This document shows, in pieces, positions 1-6,610 of a stretch of DNA of 17,363 nucleotides. Source of the stretch: SCQX01 sp035720945 (lineage in GTDB: Bacteria; Pseudomonadota; Gammaproteobacteria; Burkholderiales; Burkholderiaceae_B). The stretch's first letter is position 1. Every line of letters starts with the position of its first letter. Made by a program: the position numbers and the translations under genes. The notes beneath the pieces are model-generated. The model did not search any database, had not been told where the DNA came from, and saw only the letters and a program-made list of their open reading frames with translations. The stretch spans positions 1 to 17,363 of the forward strand of contig DASTNK010000185.1 in assembly GCA_035720945.1 (NCBI GenBank), written 5' to 3'.

Positions 1-1
1 C

Positions 2-130
2 TATACCGCTCAGTCTTACCTGTTGACCTACGGGATGCCACAGTTCTTCTTTCACATCACGACGGCTTACGCCATCCTGCGCCACAACGGCGTAGTGGTC
101 GGCAAGCGGGATTTTCTGGGGAAGTTCTAG
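2..130 (+). CDS. DUF1993 family protein, C-terminal fragment
   Basis: The window opens inside a gene whose last 42 codons are readable and end in TAG. The visible tail contains a phenylalanine-rich stretch followed by His-Ile-Thr-Thr-Ala-Tyr and a Leu-Arg-His-Asn-Gly-Val segment, ending Gly-Lys-Arg-Asp-Phe-Leu-Gly. I recognise this as the C-terminus of DUF1993 proteins, small helical proteins of the DinB/YfiT-like fold with no established reaction. The start lies outside the window, so length and upstream context are unknown. The roughly 200 bases between this stop and the maiA stop carry no gene I can support; the two genes converge there, and I see no strong terminator hairpin. Confidence 0.75.
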   Translation, partial: YTAQSYLLTYGMPQFFFHITTAYAILRHNGVVVGKRDFLGKF

Positions 131-331
131 AGGGCTGAATCGGTCATCGAGTCGCATGCATCCGCGGCTCGGTGCCAGATTTTTTTCGGCGTCAGCCGCG
201 GCAGCCCGGCCCTCGCCCATCCTCGATCACTCAGATGGCGTCGTTCAGGGCCACCACGACATCGTGGATGCGAGGAGGGTGGGTAATCATCACGGCCTTG
301 TGCCCGCAGCCATTGGGCGTGGTCGTGTGTT

Positions 332-973
332 TTACTCGGCGTCGGGTTGTTGCGACGGTTCCGCCCGCTGCACGGCGTCCAGCGCCATGGCGTTTTCGTA
401 CAGGCGGCTGATCGTGGGAAAGTCGTCCATGGCGCACTTGAAGCGTCGCGCATTCCAAACCTGGGGCACCAGGAATGCGTCGGCCAACGTGAAATCATTC
501 CCCAGGCAGTGCCGGCCCGCGCGGCCGCGCAGCACGCTTTCCAGCGGCTCGAACCCGGTGCGGATCCAGTGTCCGTACCACGCATCGCGCTGGGCGTCGT
601 CACAGTTGAGTTCGTGCTTGAGGTAACGCAGCACGCGCAGGTTGTCGAGCGGGTGGATGTCGCACGCGATGTCGGCGCAGAGGGATCTCACCCAGGCTCG
701 GTCGAGCGCCGTGGCGGGCAGCAGCGCCGGGTCGGGATGGGTTTCTTCCAGATATTCGCAGATGGCCAGGGATTGGGTCAGCACTTGGCCGTCGTCCAGC
801 GCCAACGAGGGCACCAGCCCCAGCGGGTTCACGGCCCGGTAGGCCGGCAGGTGCTGTTCGCCGCCATGACGCAGCATGTGCACAGGGGTCGAGGTGTAGG
901 GTAGCCCCTTCATGTTGAGGGCGATGCGCACGCGAAACGAGGCGGACGAACGGAAATAGGTATACAGGTTCAC
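332..973 (-). CDS. maiA: Maleylacetoacetate isomerase (zeta-class GST)
   Basis: This enzyme isomerises maleylacetoacetate to fumarylacetoacetate with glutathione as cofactor, in cytosolic tyrosine/homogentisate degradation. The 213-residue product has the usual family length. It opens with the zeta-GST signature Ser-Ser-x-Ser/Phe-Arg-Val-Arg-Ile-Ala-Leu (residues 9-19), with Ala where animal enzymes have Cys, as is common in bacteria. The thioredoxin-like domain ends with Gln-Ser-Leu-Ala-Ile-Cys-Glu-Tyr-Leu (67-75), and the helical domain carries the family's His-Pro-Leu-Asp-Asn-Leu-Arg-Val-Leu (107-115). I chose the GTG at 973 because GGAG lies six bases upstream and homology starts exactly there; the reading frame continues upstream without family similarity. 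No homogentisate dioxygenase or fumarylacetoacetase gene is adjacent. A glutathione-dependent maleylpyruvate isomerase (NagL type) is the main alternative. Confidence 0.9.
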   Translation of the reverse strand: MNLYTYFRSSASFRVRIALNMKGLPYTSTPVHMLRHGGEQHLPAYRAVNPLGLVPSLALDDGQVLTQSLAICEYLEETHPDPALLPATALDRAWVRSLCADIACDIHPLDNLRVLRYLKHELNCDDAQRDAWYGHWIRTGFEPLESVLRGRAGRHCLGNDFTLADAFLVPQVWNARRFKCAMDDFPTISRLYENAMALDAVQRAEPSQQPDAE

Positions 974-1100
974 GGGGTTCTCCGGGGCTGTTTTCTGGAT
1001 TCTACCGGACCGCCCGCATGAGGGCGGGAGCTGAATAGGCATGGAATGCCTGGCGCGTCGCAATGGGTTGCTGGGTTGGGGTTCCGGGTGAAGCATCCGT

Positions 1101-1130
1101 TTGCCGGCGGCCGTCGTTTCAGAACATAAT
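1101..1130 (+). promoter_or_regulatory. Candidate sigma70 promoter for the YbaK-like gene
   Basis: TTGCCG (1101-1106) and CATAAT (1125-1130) are separated by 18 bases in the gap between the divergent maiA and ybaK-like genes. Transcription would begin near 1137 and leave a leader of about 110 bases. The -10 has five of six consensus bases but the -35 only four, so this is a reading by eye only. The rest of the 272-base gap (974-1245) shows nothing else I can support. Confidence 0.35.
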
Positions 1131-1245
1131 CCAAGCCTATGGTCGCGTCGACCCAGCAGCCGTGATCGTGTGCGCTGTCACGGGCGAGCTTGTTCAACGT
1201 CGCTGTGCTTGCGCATTTTTCAAACCATAACCGACAGTCTTGCTC

Positions 1246-1704
1246 ATGAGCCTGAATTCCGTGCGCGAGTTCTTCGCACAACACGCCCCCGATATTTCCA
1301 TCATCGAACTCGACACCAACACGGCCACCGTCGCGCTGGCGGCGGCCGCGCATGGGGTGGCGCCCGGGCAGATCGCCAAGACCCTGTCGCTGCGTGTGGC
1401 GGACCGGGCCGTGCTGGTGGTGCTCAGCGGTGACGCCAGAATGGACAACAAGAAACTGCGCCAGACGTTTGGCGGCAAGGCCACGATGCTCGATGCGGAG
1501 TCGGTGCTGACGCTGACCGGCCACCCAGTGGGCGGTGTTTGTCCGTTCGGGCTGGCGACGGATCTGCCTGTCTACTGTGACGTGTCGCTGCGACAGTACG
1601 ACATCGTCATGCCCGCCGCCGGCGGCATCCATACCGCCGTGCGCATCGCCCCCACCCGGCTGGCGGAACTCGTTTCCGCTCAGTGGGTCGACGTCGCCCG
1701 GTGA
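1246..1704 (+). CDS. YbaK/ProX-family aminoacyl-tRNA deacylase-like protein
   Basis: Members of this superfamily hydrolyse mischarged tRNAs (Cys-tRNA-Pro, Ala-tRNA-Pro) in trans, acting in the cytosol as free-standing relatives of the prolyl-tRNA synthetase insertion domain. The 152-residue protein has the fold's key features: Gln-Ile-Ala-Lys-Thr-Leu around Lys45 (the conserved catalytic-site lysine), Ser-Gly-Asp (61-63) after a hydrophobic strand, and the Gly-His-Pro-Val-Gly-Gly-Val-Cys-Pro-Phe-Gly loop (92-102). ATG at 1246 is the first residue with family similarity; a TTG two codons upstream is possible, and no strong Shine-Dalgarno is visible for either. The substrate specificity (YbaK, ProX or YeaK type) cannot be read from sequence alone. 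It stands alone between a divergent maiA and the downstream transporter operon. Confidence 0.85.
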   Translation: MSLNSVREFFAQHAPDISIIELDTNTATVALAAAAHGVAPGQIAKTLSLRVADRAVLVVLSGDARMDNKKLRQTFGGKATMLDAESVLTLTGHPVGGVCPFGLATDLPVYCDVSLRQYDIVMPAAGGIHTAVRIAPTRLAELVSAQWVDVAR

Positions 1705-1753
1705 TTCGGGCTTTTTCCACTCCCGCGTCGAGATGCCATTGACCTCAGCGCAT

Positions 1754-1778
1754 CCCGCTGATCGCATTGCATCGCGGG
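1754..1778 (+). terminator. Possible hairpin terminator after the YbaK-like gene
   Basis: CCCGC (1754-1758) pairs with GCGGG (1774-1778), and the stem continues GAT/ATC and GC/GC across two single-base bulges to a loop of three bases, about 10 bp in all. It sits 50 bases past the stop codon. There is no T-run after it, so it may be a weak or factor-assisted terminator or have another role. Confidence 0.3.
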
Positions 1779-1793
1779 TGGGACGGCATCCTT

Positions 1794-1812
1794 CCTAGTG
1801 AAACTACCTAGT
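1794..1812 (+). promoter_or_regulatory. Operator-like repeat upstream of the transporter/pyr operon
   Basis: CCTAGT occurs at 1794-1799 and again at 1807-1812, 13 bases apart. Overlapping the first copy is a perfect inverted repeat TAGT-GAA-ACTA (1796-1806). The tetramer CTAG is generally rare in bacterial genomes, so two copies in 19 bases just upstream of a promoter -35 (1837) suggest a regulator site. The operon's own XRE-type protein is the obvious candidate binder, but this is inference. Confidence 0.4.
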
Positions 1813-1836
1813 TGTTTTCAGGGAATTTGCAGCGGT

Positions 1837-1865
1837 TTGTCTAAAAAAATAGATTAATATATAAA
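1837..1865 (+). promoter_or_regulatory. Sigma70-type promoter of the orotate-utilisation-like operon
   Basis: TTGTCT (1837-1842) and TATAAA (1860-1865) are separated by exactly 17 bases, inside an AT-rich stretch (about 1840-1875) that contrasts with the GC-rich surroundings. Each hexamer matches consensus in four or five positions. Predicted transcription starts near 1872, leaving about 187 bases of leader before the TTG start of the transporter. No other convincing promoter is seen before the following genes, which are closely spaced on the same strand. Confidence 0.6.
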
Positions 1866-1914
1866 AAGATATTCCACATCGATGGCGGACTTGCTTTTCC
1901 GTCTTTCAGTGAGT

Positions 1915-1978
1915 CGGGGCGACCCCCGGGCACCACATGGCCGCAATGAAATCAATCGGTGGCGGGGCCGCTGCCCCG
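1915..1978 (+). other. GC hairpins in the operon leader
   Basis: Within the untranslated leader, CGGGG (1915-1919) can pair with CCCCG (1924-1928) over a four-base loop, and CGGGGC (1963-1968) pairs perfectly with GCCCCG (1973-1978) over the tetraloop CGCT. Such structures could act in attenuation or transcript stability, or reflect chance in GC-rich DNA. An in-frame ATG at 1882 would turn this stretch into a 59-residue N-terminal extension of the transporter, but the extension lacks a ribosome site and looks non-coding. Confidence 0.3.
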
Positions 1979-2058
1979 GTTCCATCCGGCACGCACCTCC
2001 GGCGCAAACGCTTCGCCTGAACCCTCAACATTTTTCACCATACAAAGGGAGCAACACA

Positions 2059-3306
2059 TTGGAAGCTCGACTCAATTCCGGGAGCGGTGACCCAGTCGAT
2101 GACACCGCCGTGACGTCCTACGGATGGAAAGCCCTGTGGGGGTCCGCCATTGGCTATGCCATGGATGGCTTCGACCTGCTCATCCTCGGTTTCATGCTGA
2201 CGGCGATCTCGGCCGACTTGCATCTCACGCGCGGGCAGGCCGGGTCCCTGGTCACCTGGACGCTGGTGGGCGCGGTGTGCGGGGGCATCATCTTCGGCTC
2301 GCTCAGTGATCACTTCGGCCGTGTGCGGGTTCTGACCTGGACCATTCTGGTCTTCGCCGTGTTCACCGGGCTGTGCGCGTTCGCACAAGGGTATTGGGAC
2401 CTCCTGGCTTACCGCACCATCGCCGGCATCGGCCTGGGCGGCGAGTTCGGCATCGGCATGGCCCTGGCCGCCGAGGCCTGGCCGGCGAAGCATCGCGCAC
2501 GGGTCTCGTCGTATGTCGCACTAGGCTGGCAGGCGGGGGTGCTCCTGGCCGCGTTGCTGATTCCGCTGTTGTTGCCACATCTGGGCTGGCGCGGCATGTT
2601 CCTGGTCGGCATCATCCCGGCGCTCATCGCCTGGGCCATCCGCAATCGGCTGCATGAGCCCGAACTTTTCGTGCGCAAGACAGAAAAGCGCCGCGCCAGC
2701 CTGCTGGATTCGTACAAGCTGCTGGTCAAGGACAAGCGCACCTCGCGCATCAGCCTGGGCATCGCCATACTGTGTTCGGTGCAGAACTTCGGCTACTACG
2801 GCATCATGATCTGGATGCCGAGCTATCTGGCGAAGTCGCAGGGGTTCGGGTTGACCAAGTCAGCCTTCTGGACGTCCGTGACCATCATCGGCATGGCGAT
2901 CGGGATCTGGGTGTTTGGCCAGATCGCCGATCGCATCGGCCGCAAGCCCAGCTTCATTCTGTTCCAGATCGGGGCTGTCGTGATGGTGCTGTTCTATTCC
3001 CGGCTGTCCGACCCGGACACCATGCTCTGGGCCGGGGCCCTGATGGGGGTGTTCGTCAACGGCATGCTGGGCGGTTACGGCGCGCTGATGTCCGAAGCGT
3101 ATCCCACCGAGGCGCGCGCCACGGCGCAGAACGTGCTGTTCAACATTGGCCGGGCGGTGGGCGGATTCGGTCCGGTGGTGGTGGGCACATTGGCCGCGAC
3201 ATATTCGTTCCACGTCGCGATCGGCCTACTGGCGGCCATCTACGTCATCGACATGATCGCCACCATTTTCCTGATCCCCGAGCTGAAGGGGGCGGAGCTG
3301 AATTGA
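2059..3306 (+). CDS. MFS transporter, aromatic acid:H+ symporter type (candidate orotate permease)
   Basis: This is a 415-residue inner-membrane permease with about twelve hydrophobic segments. It shows the AAHS hallmarks: Asp-Gly-Phe-Asp-Leu in TM1 (36-40), the loop 2-3 signature Gly-Ser-Leu-Ser-Asp-His-Phe-Gly-Arg (80-88), Arg-Thr-Ile-Ala-Gly-Ile-Gly-Leu-Gly-Gly-Glu in TM4 (119-129), and the second-half copy Gly-Gln-Ile-Ala-Asp-Arg-Ile-Gly-Arg-Lys-Pro (287-297). Relatives such as PcaK and BenK import aromatic carboxylates with protons. The start is a TTG at 2059, chosen because GGGAG (2047-2051) lies seven bases upstream and residues before it look non-coding. As first gene before PyrK, PyrD, a carbamoylase and PyrE, it plausibly imports orotate or dihydroorotate; the substrate is inferred from context only. 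Its last codons lie inside a 30-bp tandem repeat. Confidence 0.88.
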   Translation: MEARLNSGSGDPVDDTAVTSYGWKALWGSAIGYAMDGFDLLILGFMLTAISADLHLTRGQAGSLVTWTLVGAVCGGIIFGSLSDHFGRVRVLTWTILVFAVFTGLCAFAQGYWDLLAYRTIAGIGLGGEFGIGMALAAEAWPAKHRARVSSYVALGWQAGVLLAALLIPLLLPHLGWRGMFLVGIIPALIAWAIRNRLHEPELFVRKTEKRRASLLDSYKLLVKDKRTSRISLGIAILCSVQNFGYYGIMIWMPSYLAKSQGFGLTKSAFWTSVTIIGMAIGIWVFGQIADRIGRKPSFILFQIGAVVMVLFYSRLSDPDTMLWAGALMGVFVNGMLGGYGALMSEAYPTEARATAQNVLFNIGRAVGGFGPVVVGTLAATYSFHVAIGLLAAIYVIDMIATIFLIPELKGAELN

Positions 3307-3380
3307 TGTGCACTGATGTGGACGGAGCTGGATCGATGGATATGGATGGTGGCGGAGCGGGGCTGATGCCCACCGACGTG
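3291..3380 (+). repeat. Three imperfect 30-bp tandem repeats across the transporter stop codon
   Basis: Three consecutive units of exactly 30 bases (3291-3320, 3321-3350, 3351-3380) each begin with GGCGGAGC or GACGGAGC and carry GATG or GACG at matching positions. By hand alignment units 1 and 2 match at about 20 of 30 positions, units 1 and 3 at about 22 of 30. The TGA that ends the transporter (3304-3306) is in unit 1, so units 2 and 3 fill most of the 121-base gap before the PyrK-like gene. The period is a multiple of three, so copy-number change would keep frame. Confidence 0.7.
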
Positions 3381-3427
3381 GTCTTGGGCCGCGCGGTCTT
3401 GCCCTCCTCGGAGATCGGGGGTGGCGA

Positions 3428-4279
3428 ATGAATGCGGTGATGGAAGGCTTCCAGCGCAACGCCGACGCGGTCGCCTCGCACGCCTGCGAGGTGGTGGAAC
3501 ACCGCTGGGTGAATGATCGCTACAAGTACCTCAAGCTGATGGCCGGCGCCGATCTGGCGGCCGCCACCCGGGCCGGCCAGTTCTATCAGTTGAGGTGCCC
3601 GGTGTCGGACACCTTGCAGCCATTCCTTCTGCGCCCCATGAGCGTCTATGGCACGGGGCCTGAACCCGGTGGCATCGAGTTCCTCTACAACGTGACGGGC
3701 ACCGGTACCCGCGCGCTGGCGAACCTGGTGGTAGGCGACGTCATGGATATCGTGGGGCCGCTGGGCAACACATTCACGTTTCGGCCGGCGTTTCGACGCA
3801 TTCTGCTGGTGGCGCGGGGTGTGGGTCTGGCAACCATGGCGCCAGTCGTACACCTCGCGGCACGAGCCGGTGTCGCCGTGGTGGCGGTGATGTCGGCGCG
3901 TGCGCCGCAAGATCTGATGCGTGACGAGTTCCTGCGCGGCGTGTCGGCCGAGGTGCATGGTTTGTATGACAGCGATGGTTCGTCCGAGGTGGCGAACGTC
4001 GAATCCCTGGTGCGCGGACTGCTCGATCATCAACCCTTTGATGCGGTCTACACCTGCGGGTCGCATCGATTGTTGTTGCTGCTTCAGCGGGTCCTGAGGG
4101 ATTATCCCGGCGTGTTGGGGGAAGTGGCGATGGAACAGCACATGGCCTGCGGCATGGGGGTCTGCCTGTCGTGCGTGCGGCTGTTCGAGGTCGATGGGGA
4201 AAAGCAGTTCCTGAGGGTGTGCCGCGAAGGCCCGGTGTTCCCCATTCACGATGTGGTGGGTGAGGTCCGCTATGGTTGA
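3428..4279 (+). CDS. pyrK: Dihydroorotate dehydrogenase B electron-transfer subunit-like protein
   Basis: PyrK carries FAD and a [2Fe-2S] cluster and shuttles electrons between NAD(H) and the FMN of class 1B PyrD. The 283-residue product has a ferredoxin-reductase-type FAD domain with Arg-Pro-Met-Ser (69-72), a Gly-Pro-Leu-Gly-Asn turn (110-114), a nucleotide-binding stretch Ala-Arg-Gly-Val-Gly-Leu-Ala-Thr-Met-Ala-Pro (129-139), and the C-terminal cluster motif Cys241-x4-Cys246-x2-Cys249-x15-Cys265, exactly the PyrK spacing. The nucleotide loop has Ala-Arg-Gly where standard PyrK has Gly-Gly-Gly, a departure from the biosynthetic enzymes. ATG at 3428 follows a G-rich GGGGGTGG ribosome site. 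Its stop overlaps pyrD by eight bases, which implies translational coupling and a complex of the two products. In an orotate-degrading role it would feed electrons from NADH into PyrD. Confidence 0.88.
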   Translation: MNAVMEGFQRNADAVASHACEVVEHRWVNDRYKYLKLMAGADLAAATRAGQFYQLRCPVSDTLQPFLLRPMSVYGTGPEPGGIEFLYNVTGTGTRALANLVVGDVMDIVGPLGNTFTFRPAFRRILLVARGVGLATMAPVVHLAARAGVAVVAVMSARAPQDLMRDEFLRGVSAEVHGLYDSDGSSEVANVESLVRGLLDHQPFDAVYTCGSHRLLLLLQRVLRDYPGVLGEVAMEQHMACGMGVCLSCVRLFEVDGEKQFLRVCREGPVFPIHDVVGEVRYG

Positions 4280-5222
4280 CATGGGCGTAGACGTCGGCGG
4301 CATCCGATTGCGCAACCCGGTGATGCCGGCTTCGGGCTGCTTCGCCATCGAGTACAGCGAGGCATTGGACTTCAACACGCTGGGCGCCCTGGTGGTCAAG
4401 AGTGTGTCGCCAAAGAGCCGGCCGGGCAACCCGACGCCGCGCGTGGCGGAAACCGCATCGGGCATGCTCAATTCCATTGGTATCCCGAGCAAGGGTCTCG
4501 ACTACTATCTGAACCACGTATTGCCTCCGTACCTGAGGTTCGACACACCCGTGGTGGTGTCGATATCGGCCGATACAGTGGACGAATTCGCTCACGCCGC
4601 GGCCCGGGTTTCCGTGCCGGGCGTGGCCGCCATCGAGGCCAACATCTCCTGCCCGAACCTCGAGGCCGACGGGCTGGCGTTCGCCATGGATCCGGACGCC
4701 ACGCTGAAGGCTCTGCGCGCCATCCGCGCAAGCACGGCATTGCCCCTGTGGGCAAAACTCACGCCCAACACCTCGCACGTCGCCGACATCGCGCGTGCCG
4801 CCGAGGCGGGGGGCGCCGACGCGTTGGTCATGGGCAACACGGTGTTGGGCATGTCCATCGACGTGCATACGCGCAAGCCGAGGCTGGGCAATGTCATGGG
4901 CGGGCTATCGGGGCCCGCCATCAAGCCCATCGCCCTGCGCATGGTTTACCAATGCTATCGCAGCGTCGATATTCCCGTCATAGGGTGTGGTGGCATCTGC
5001 AGCGCTGACGACGTGGTGGAGTTCCTGCTGGCGGGTGCCAGCGCGGTGCAGGTGGGCACGGCATCGTTCCTGGATCCGGGCGTCATGCCCAAGCTCGTCG
5101 CCGGATTGGAACGATTCTGCTCGGAAGCCTCGGTGAAGTCTGTGCGCAGCCTGGTGGGCGGCATCGCGCTCGACTCCGGCCTGACAGACAGCTGGCTGCG
5201 CATGGCGCAGCAATCTGGTTGA
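4272..5222 (+). CDS. pyrD: Dihydroorotate dehydrogenase, class 1B catalytic subunit
   Basis: This cytosolic FMN TIM-barrel enzyme interconverts dihydroorotate and orotate; class 1B pairs with PyrK and uses NAD(H). The 316-residue protein starts at ATG 4272, with GAGG six bases upstream and inside the end of pyrK. Visible motifs are Val-Val-Lys-Ser (41-44) with the flavin-site lysine, Asn-Ser-Ile-Gly (67-70), the catalytic loop Asn-Ile-Ser-Cys-Pro-Asn (124-129) with Cys127 as base (Cys is typical of class 1, Ser of class 2), Ala-Lys-Leu-Thr-Pro-Asn (161-166), Gly-Gly-Leu-Ser-Gly-Pro-Ala (210-216), and FMN phosphate loops at 237-242 and 261-266. There is no N-terminal membrane helix as in quinone-linked class 2 enzymes. 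Most betaproteobacteria make pyrimidines with a class 2 PyrD, so a 1B pair in a transporter/carbamoylase operon may serve catabolism. Dihydropyrimidine dehydrogenase (PreA-like) is a more distant alternative. Confidence 0.9.
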   Translation: MVDMGVDVGGIRLRNPVMPASGCFAIEYSEALDFNTLGALVVKSVSPKSRPGNPTPRVAETASGMLNSIGIPSKGLDYYLNHVLPPYLRFDTPVVVSISADTVDEFAHAAARVSVPGVAAIEANISCPNLEADGLAFAMDPDATLKALRAIRASTALPLWAKLTPNTSHVADIARAAEAGGADALVMGNTVLGMSIDVHTRKPRLGNVMGGLSGPAIKPIALRMVYQCYRSVDIPVIGCGGICSADDVVEFLLAGASAVQVGTASFLDPGVMPKLVAGLERFCSEASVKSVRSLVGGIALDSGLTDSWLRMAQQSG

Positions 5223-5301
5223 TCCCGCGTTCAACGATGCGACGTACTTTTGGAATCCACTCACTCCGAATGGAACCTGGCATTGACGGCTTTGCACCAT
5301 C

Positions 5302-6558
5302 ATGACGAATCTGATCCAGTACCGATCCTTGGCGGAAAAACTCTTCAGCGATGTGCGCGAACTGTCTTTCGACGGTGTCGGCGTCACGCGCGACAGCTAT
5401 GGGCGCGGCGAATCGGGCACGGCCGACTATCTGCGAGAGTTCGCGTTGTCGGAAGGTCTGGAGGTGTCGGCCGACGCGGCGGCCAATCTGGTGTTTCGTT
5501 TCCCCGATGTGCCGCCCGAGGCGCCAGTGGTCTGGATGGGGTCGCACATGGATTCCGTCCCGCAAGGCGGCAATTACGACGGGTTGGCCGGGGTCGTGGC
5601 GGGCCTGTTGTGCATGGTTGCCAGGAAGCGCGACGGCCGAAGCGGCGCCATGGAGGTCATCGGTTTTCGCGGAGAGGAAAGCGCGTGGTTCGGCAAGGCC
5701 TGTGTCGGGTCCACCTGCCTGGTGGGCAAGCTGGCCGAGGCCGACCTGTCGCTGCCGCGGCGTGGGGAAGGGATGACGCTGGGCGAGAGCATGCGGGCGC
5801 TGGGCGCCGACGTGGCGGCGATCGCCGCTGGCGAAAAACTGTTCGACGTGTCCCGTGTCAAGGTCTACCTGGAATTGCACATCGAGCAGGGGCCGGTCAT
5901 GGTGGCGCGCGATCTGCCTGTCGCCGTGGTGTCGGGCATACGCGGAAACTTCCGCCACAACCAGGTGCGGTGCCTGGGCGATGCGCAGCACTCGGGTGTG
6001 GTGCCGCGCTGGCTGCGCCACGACGCCATGTTCGGTGTGGCCGATCTCATCATGCGGTTGGACGAGCACTGGCGCGTGCTGCTGGAGCGGGGTACCGATC
6101 TCGTCGTCACGACGGGGATGGTGGGCACCGATCCGGCGGAACACGCGGTGTCGCGCATTCCCGGACAAGTGACGTTCAGCCTGGAGGCGCGCAGTCGAAG
6201 CACCGATACGCTCGAGGCGTTCTATCAGCTCATGCGCGCTGAATGCGCGGCCATTTCCCGCGAGCGCGGCGTGCGGTTCGAGTTCGACAGGCGCTTGGTC
6301 AGCGAACCCGCCACCATGGATCAAAAAGTGTGCGATGTCTTGTCGGATGTATGCAAGGCGCGCGGCCTCACGTTTGATGTGATCCCCAGTGGCGCCGGCC
6401 ATGATGCGGCACTGCTCGCGAATGCCGGAGTGCCCAGCGGCATGGTGTTTGTGCGAAACCAGAATGGGTCGCACAATCCCCATGAGGCGATGGAGATCGA
6501 TGATTTCATGCAGGGGGTGCAAGTATTGAGCGACGCGCTCGAGCCACTGGGCGCATGA
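5302..6558 (+). CDS. M20-family Zn-dependent N-carbamoyl-amino-acid hydrolase (candidate ureidosuccinase)
   Basis: The family (L-carbamoylase, beta-ureidopropionase, allantoate amidohydrolase) splits N-carbamoyl compounds into an amine, CO2 and ammonia. The 418-residue protein has all metal-site motifs: Gly-Ser-His-Met-Asp-Ser-Val (80-86, His82), Gly-Gly-Asn-Tyr-Asp-Gly (89-94, Asp93), Arg-Gly-Glu-Glu-Ser (123-127), Glu-Leu-His-Ile-Glu-Gln-Gly (191-197, His193), Ser-Gly-Ala-Gly-His-Asp-Ala (363-369), and Ser-His-Asn-Pro-His-Glu (390-395, His391). The usual Gly-x-Ala-Asn-His-Ala-Gly-Thr-Thr-Pro-Met of the lid domain is replaced by Gly-Asp-Ala-Gln-His-Ser-Gly-Val-Val-Pro-Arg (226-236), and an Arg-His-Asn triplet sits at 218-220, hinting at a different substrate. 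Next to PyrD/PyrK and PyrE, N-carbamoyl-L-aspartate is the natural guess. The ATG at 5302 lacks a clear ribosome site; it is 79 bases past pyrD. Confidence 0.85.
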   Translation: MTNLIQYRSLAEKLFSDVRELSFDGVGVTRDSYGRGESGTADYLREFALSEGLEVSADAAANLVFRFPDVPPEAPVVWMGSHMDSVPQGGNYDGLAGVVAGLLCMVARKRDGRSGAMEVIGFRGEESAWFGKACVGSTCLVGKLAEADLSLPRRGEGMTLGESMRALGADVAAIAAGEKLFDVSRVKVYLELHIEQGPVMVARDLPVAVVSGIRGNFRHNQVRCLGDAQHSGVVPRWLRHDAMFGVADLIMRLDEHWRVLLERGTDLVVTTGMVGTDPAEHAVSRIPGQVTFSLEARSRSTDTLEAFYQLMRAECAAISRERGVRFEFDRRLVSEPATMDQKVCDVLSDVCKARGLTFDVIPSGAGHDAALLANAGVPSGMVFVRNQNGSHNPHEAMEIDDFMQGVQVLSDALEPLGA

Positions 6559-6610
6559 TGTCGCGTCTCCCGAGTGCGTGTTCCAACCAGAGTCAAACAA
6601 AGAGGCAGAC

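Noticed and set aside
131..331. Short open frames in the gap between the DUF1993 gene and maiA
   Set aside because: They have no ribosome site or recognisable similarity, and they run into maiA in a shadow frame.
970..1767. 265-codon minus-strand open frame opposite the YbaK-like gene and maiA upstream region
   Set aside because: No similarity or start signal, and it overlaps two well-supported genes.
3291..3380. 30-bp repeat considered as a CRISPR array
   Set aside because: Units abut without spacers and are imperfect, so it is a short tandem repeat, not repeat-spacer DNA.
3245..4868. Long minus-strand open frames opposite pyrK and pyrD
   Set aside because: Composition is His/Arg/Pro-rich antisense noise; the plus-strand genes have complete motifs and ribosome sites.
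4272..5222. PyrD considered as dihydropyrimidine dehydrogenase (PreA)
   Set aside because: The adjacent PyrK-type subunit, the OPRT gene, the 316-residue length and the absence of C-terminal ferredoxin cysteines fit class 1B dihydroorotate dehydrogenase better.
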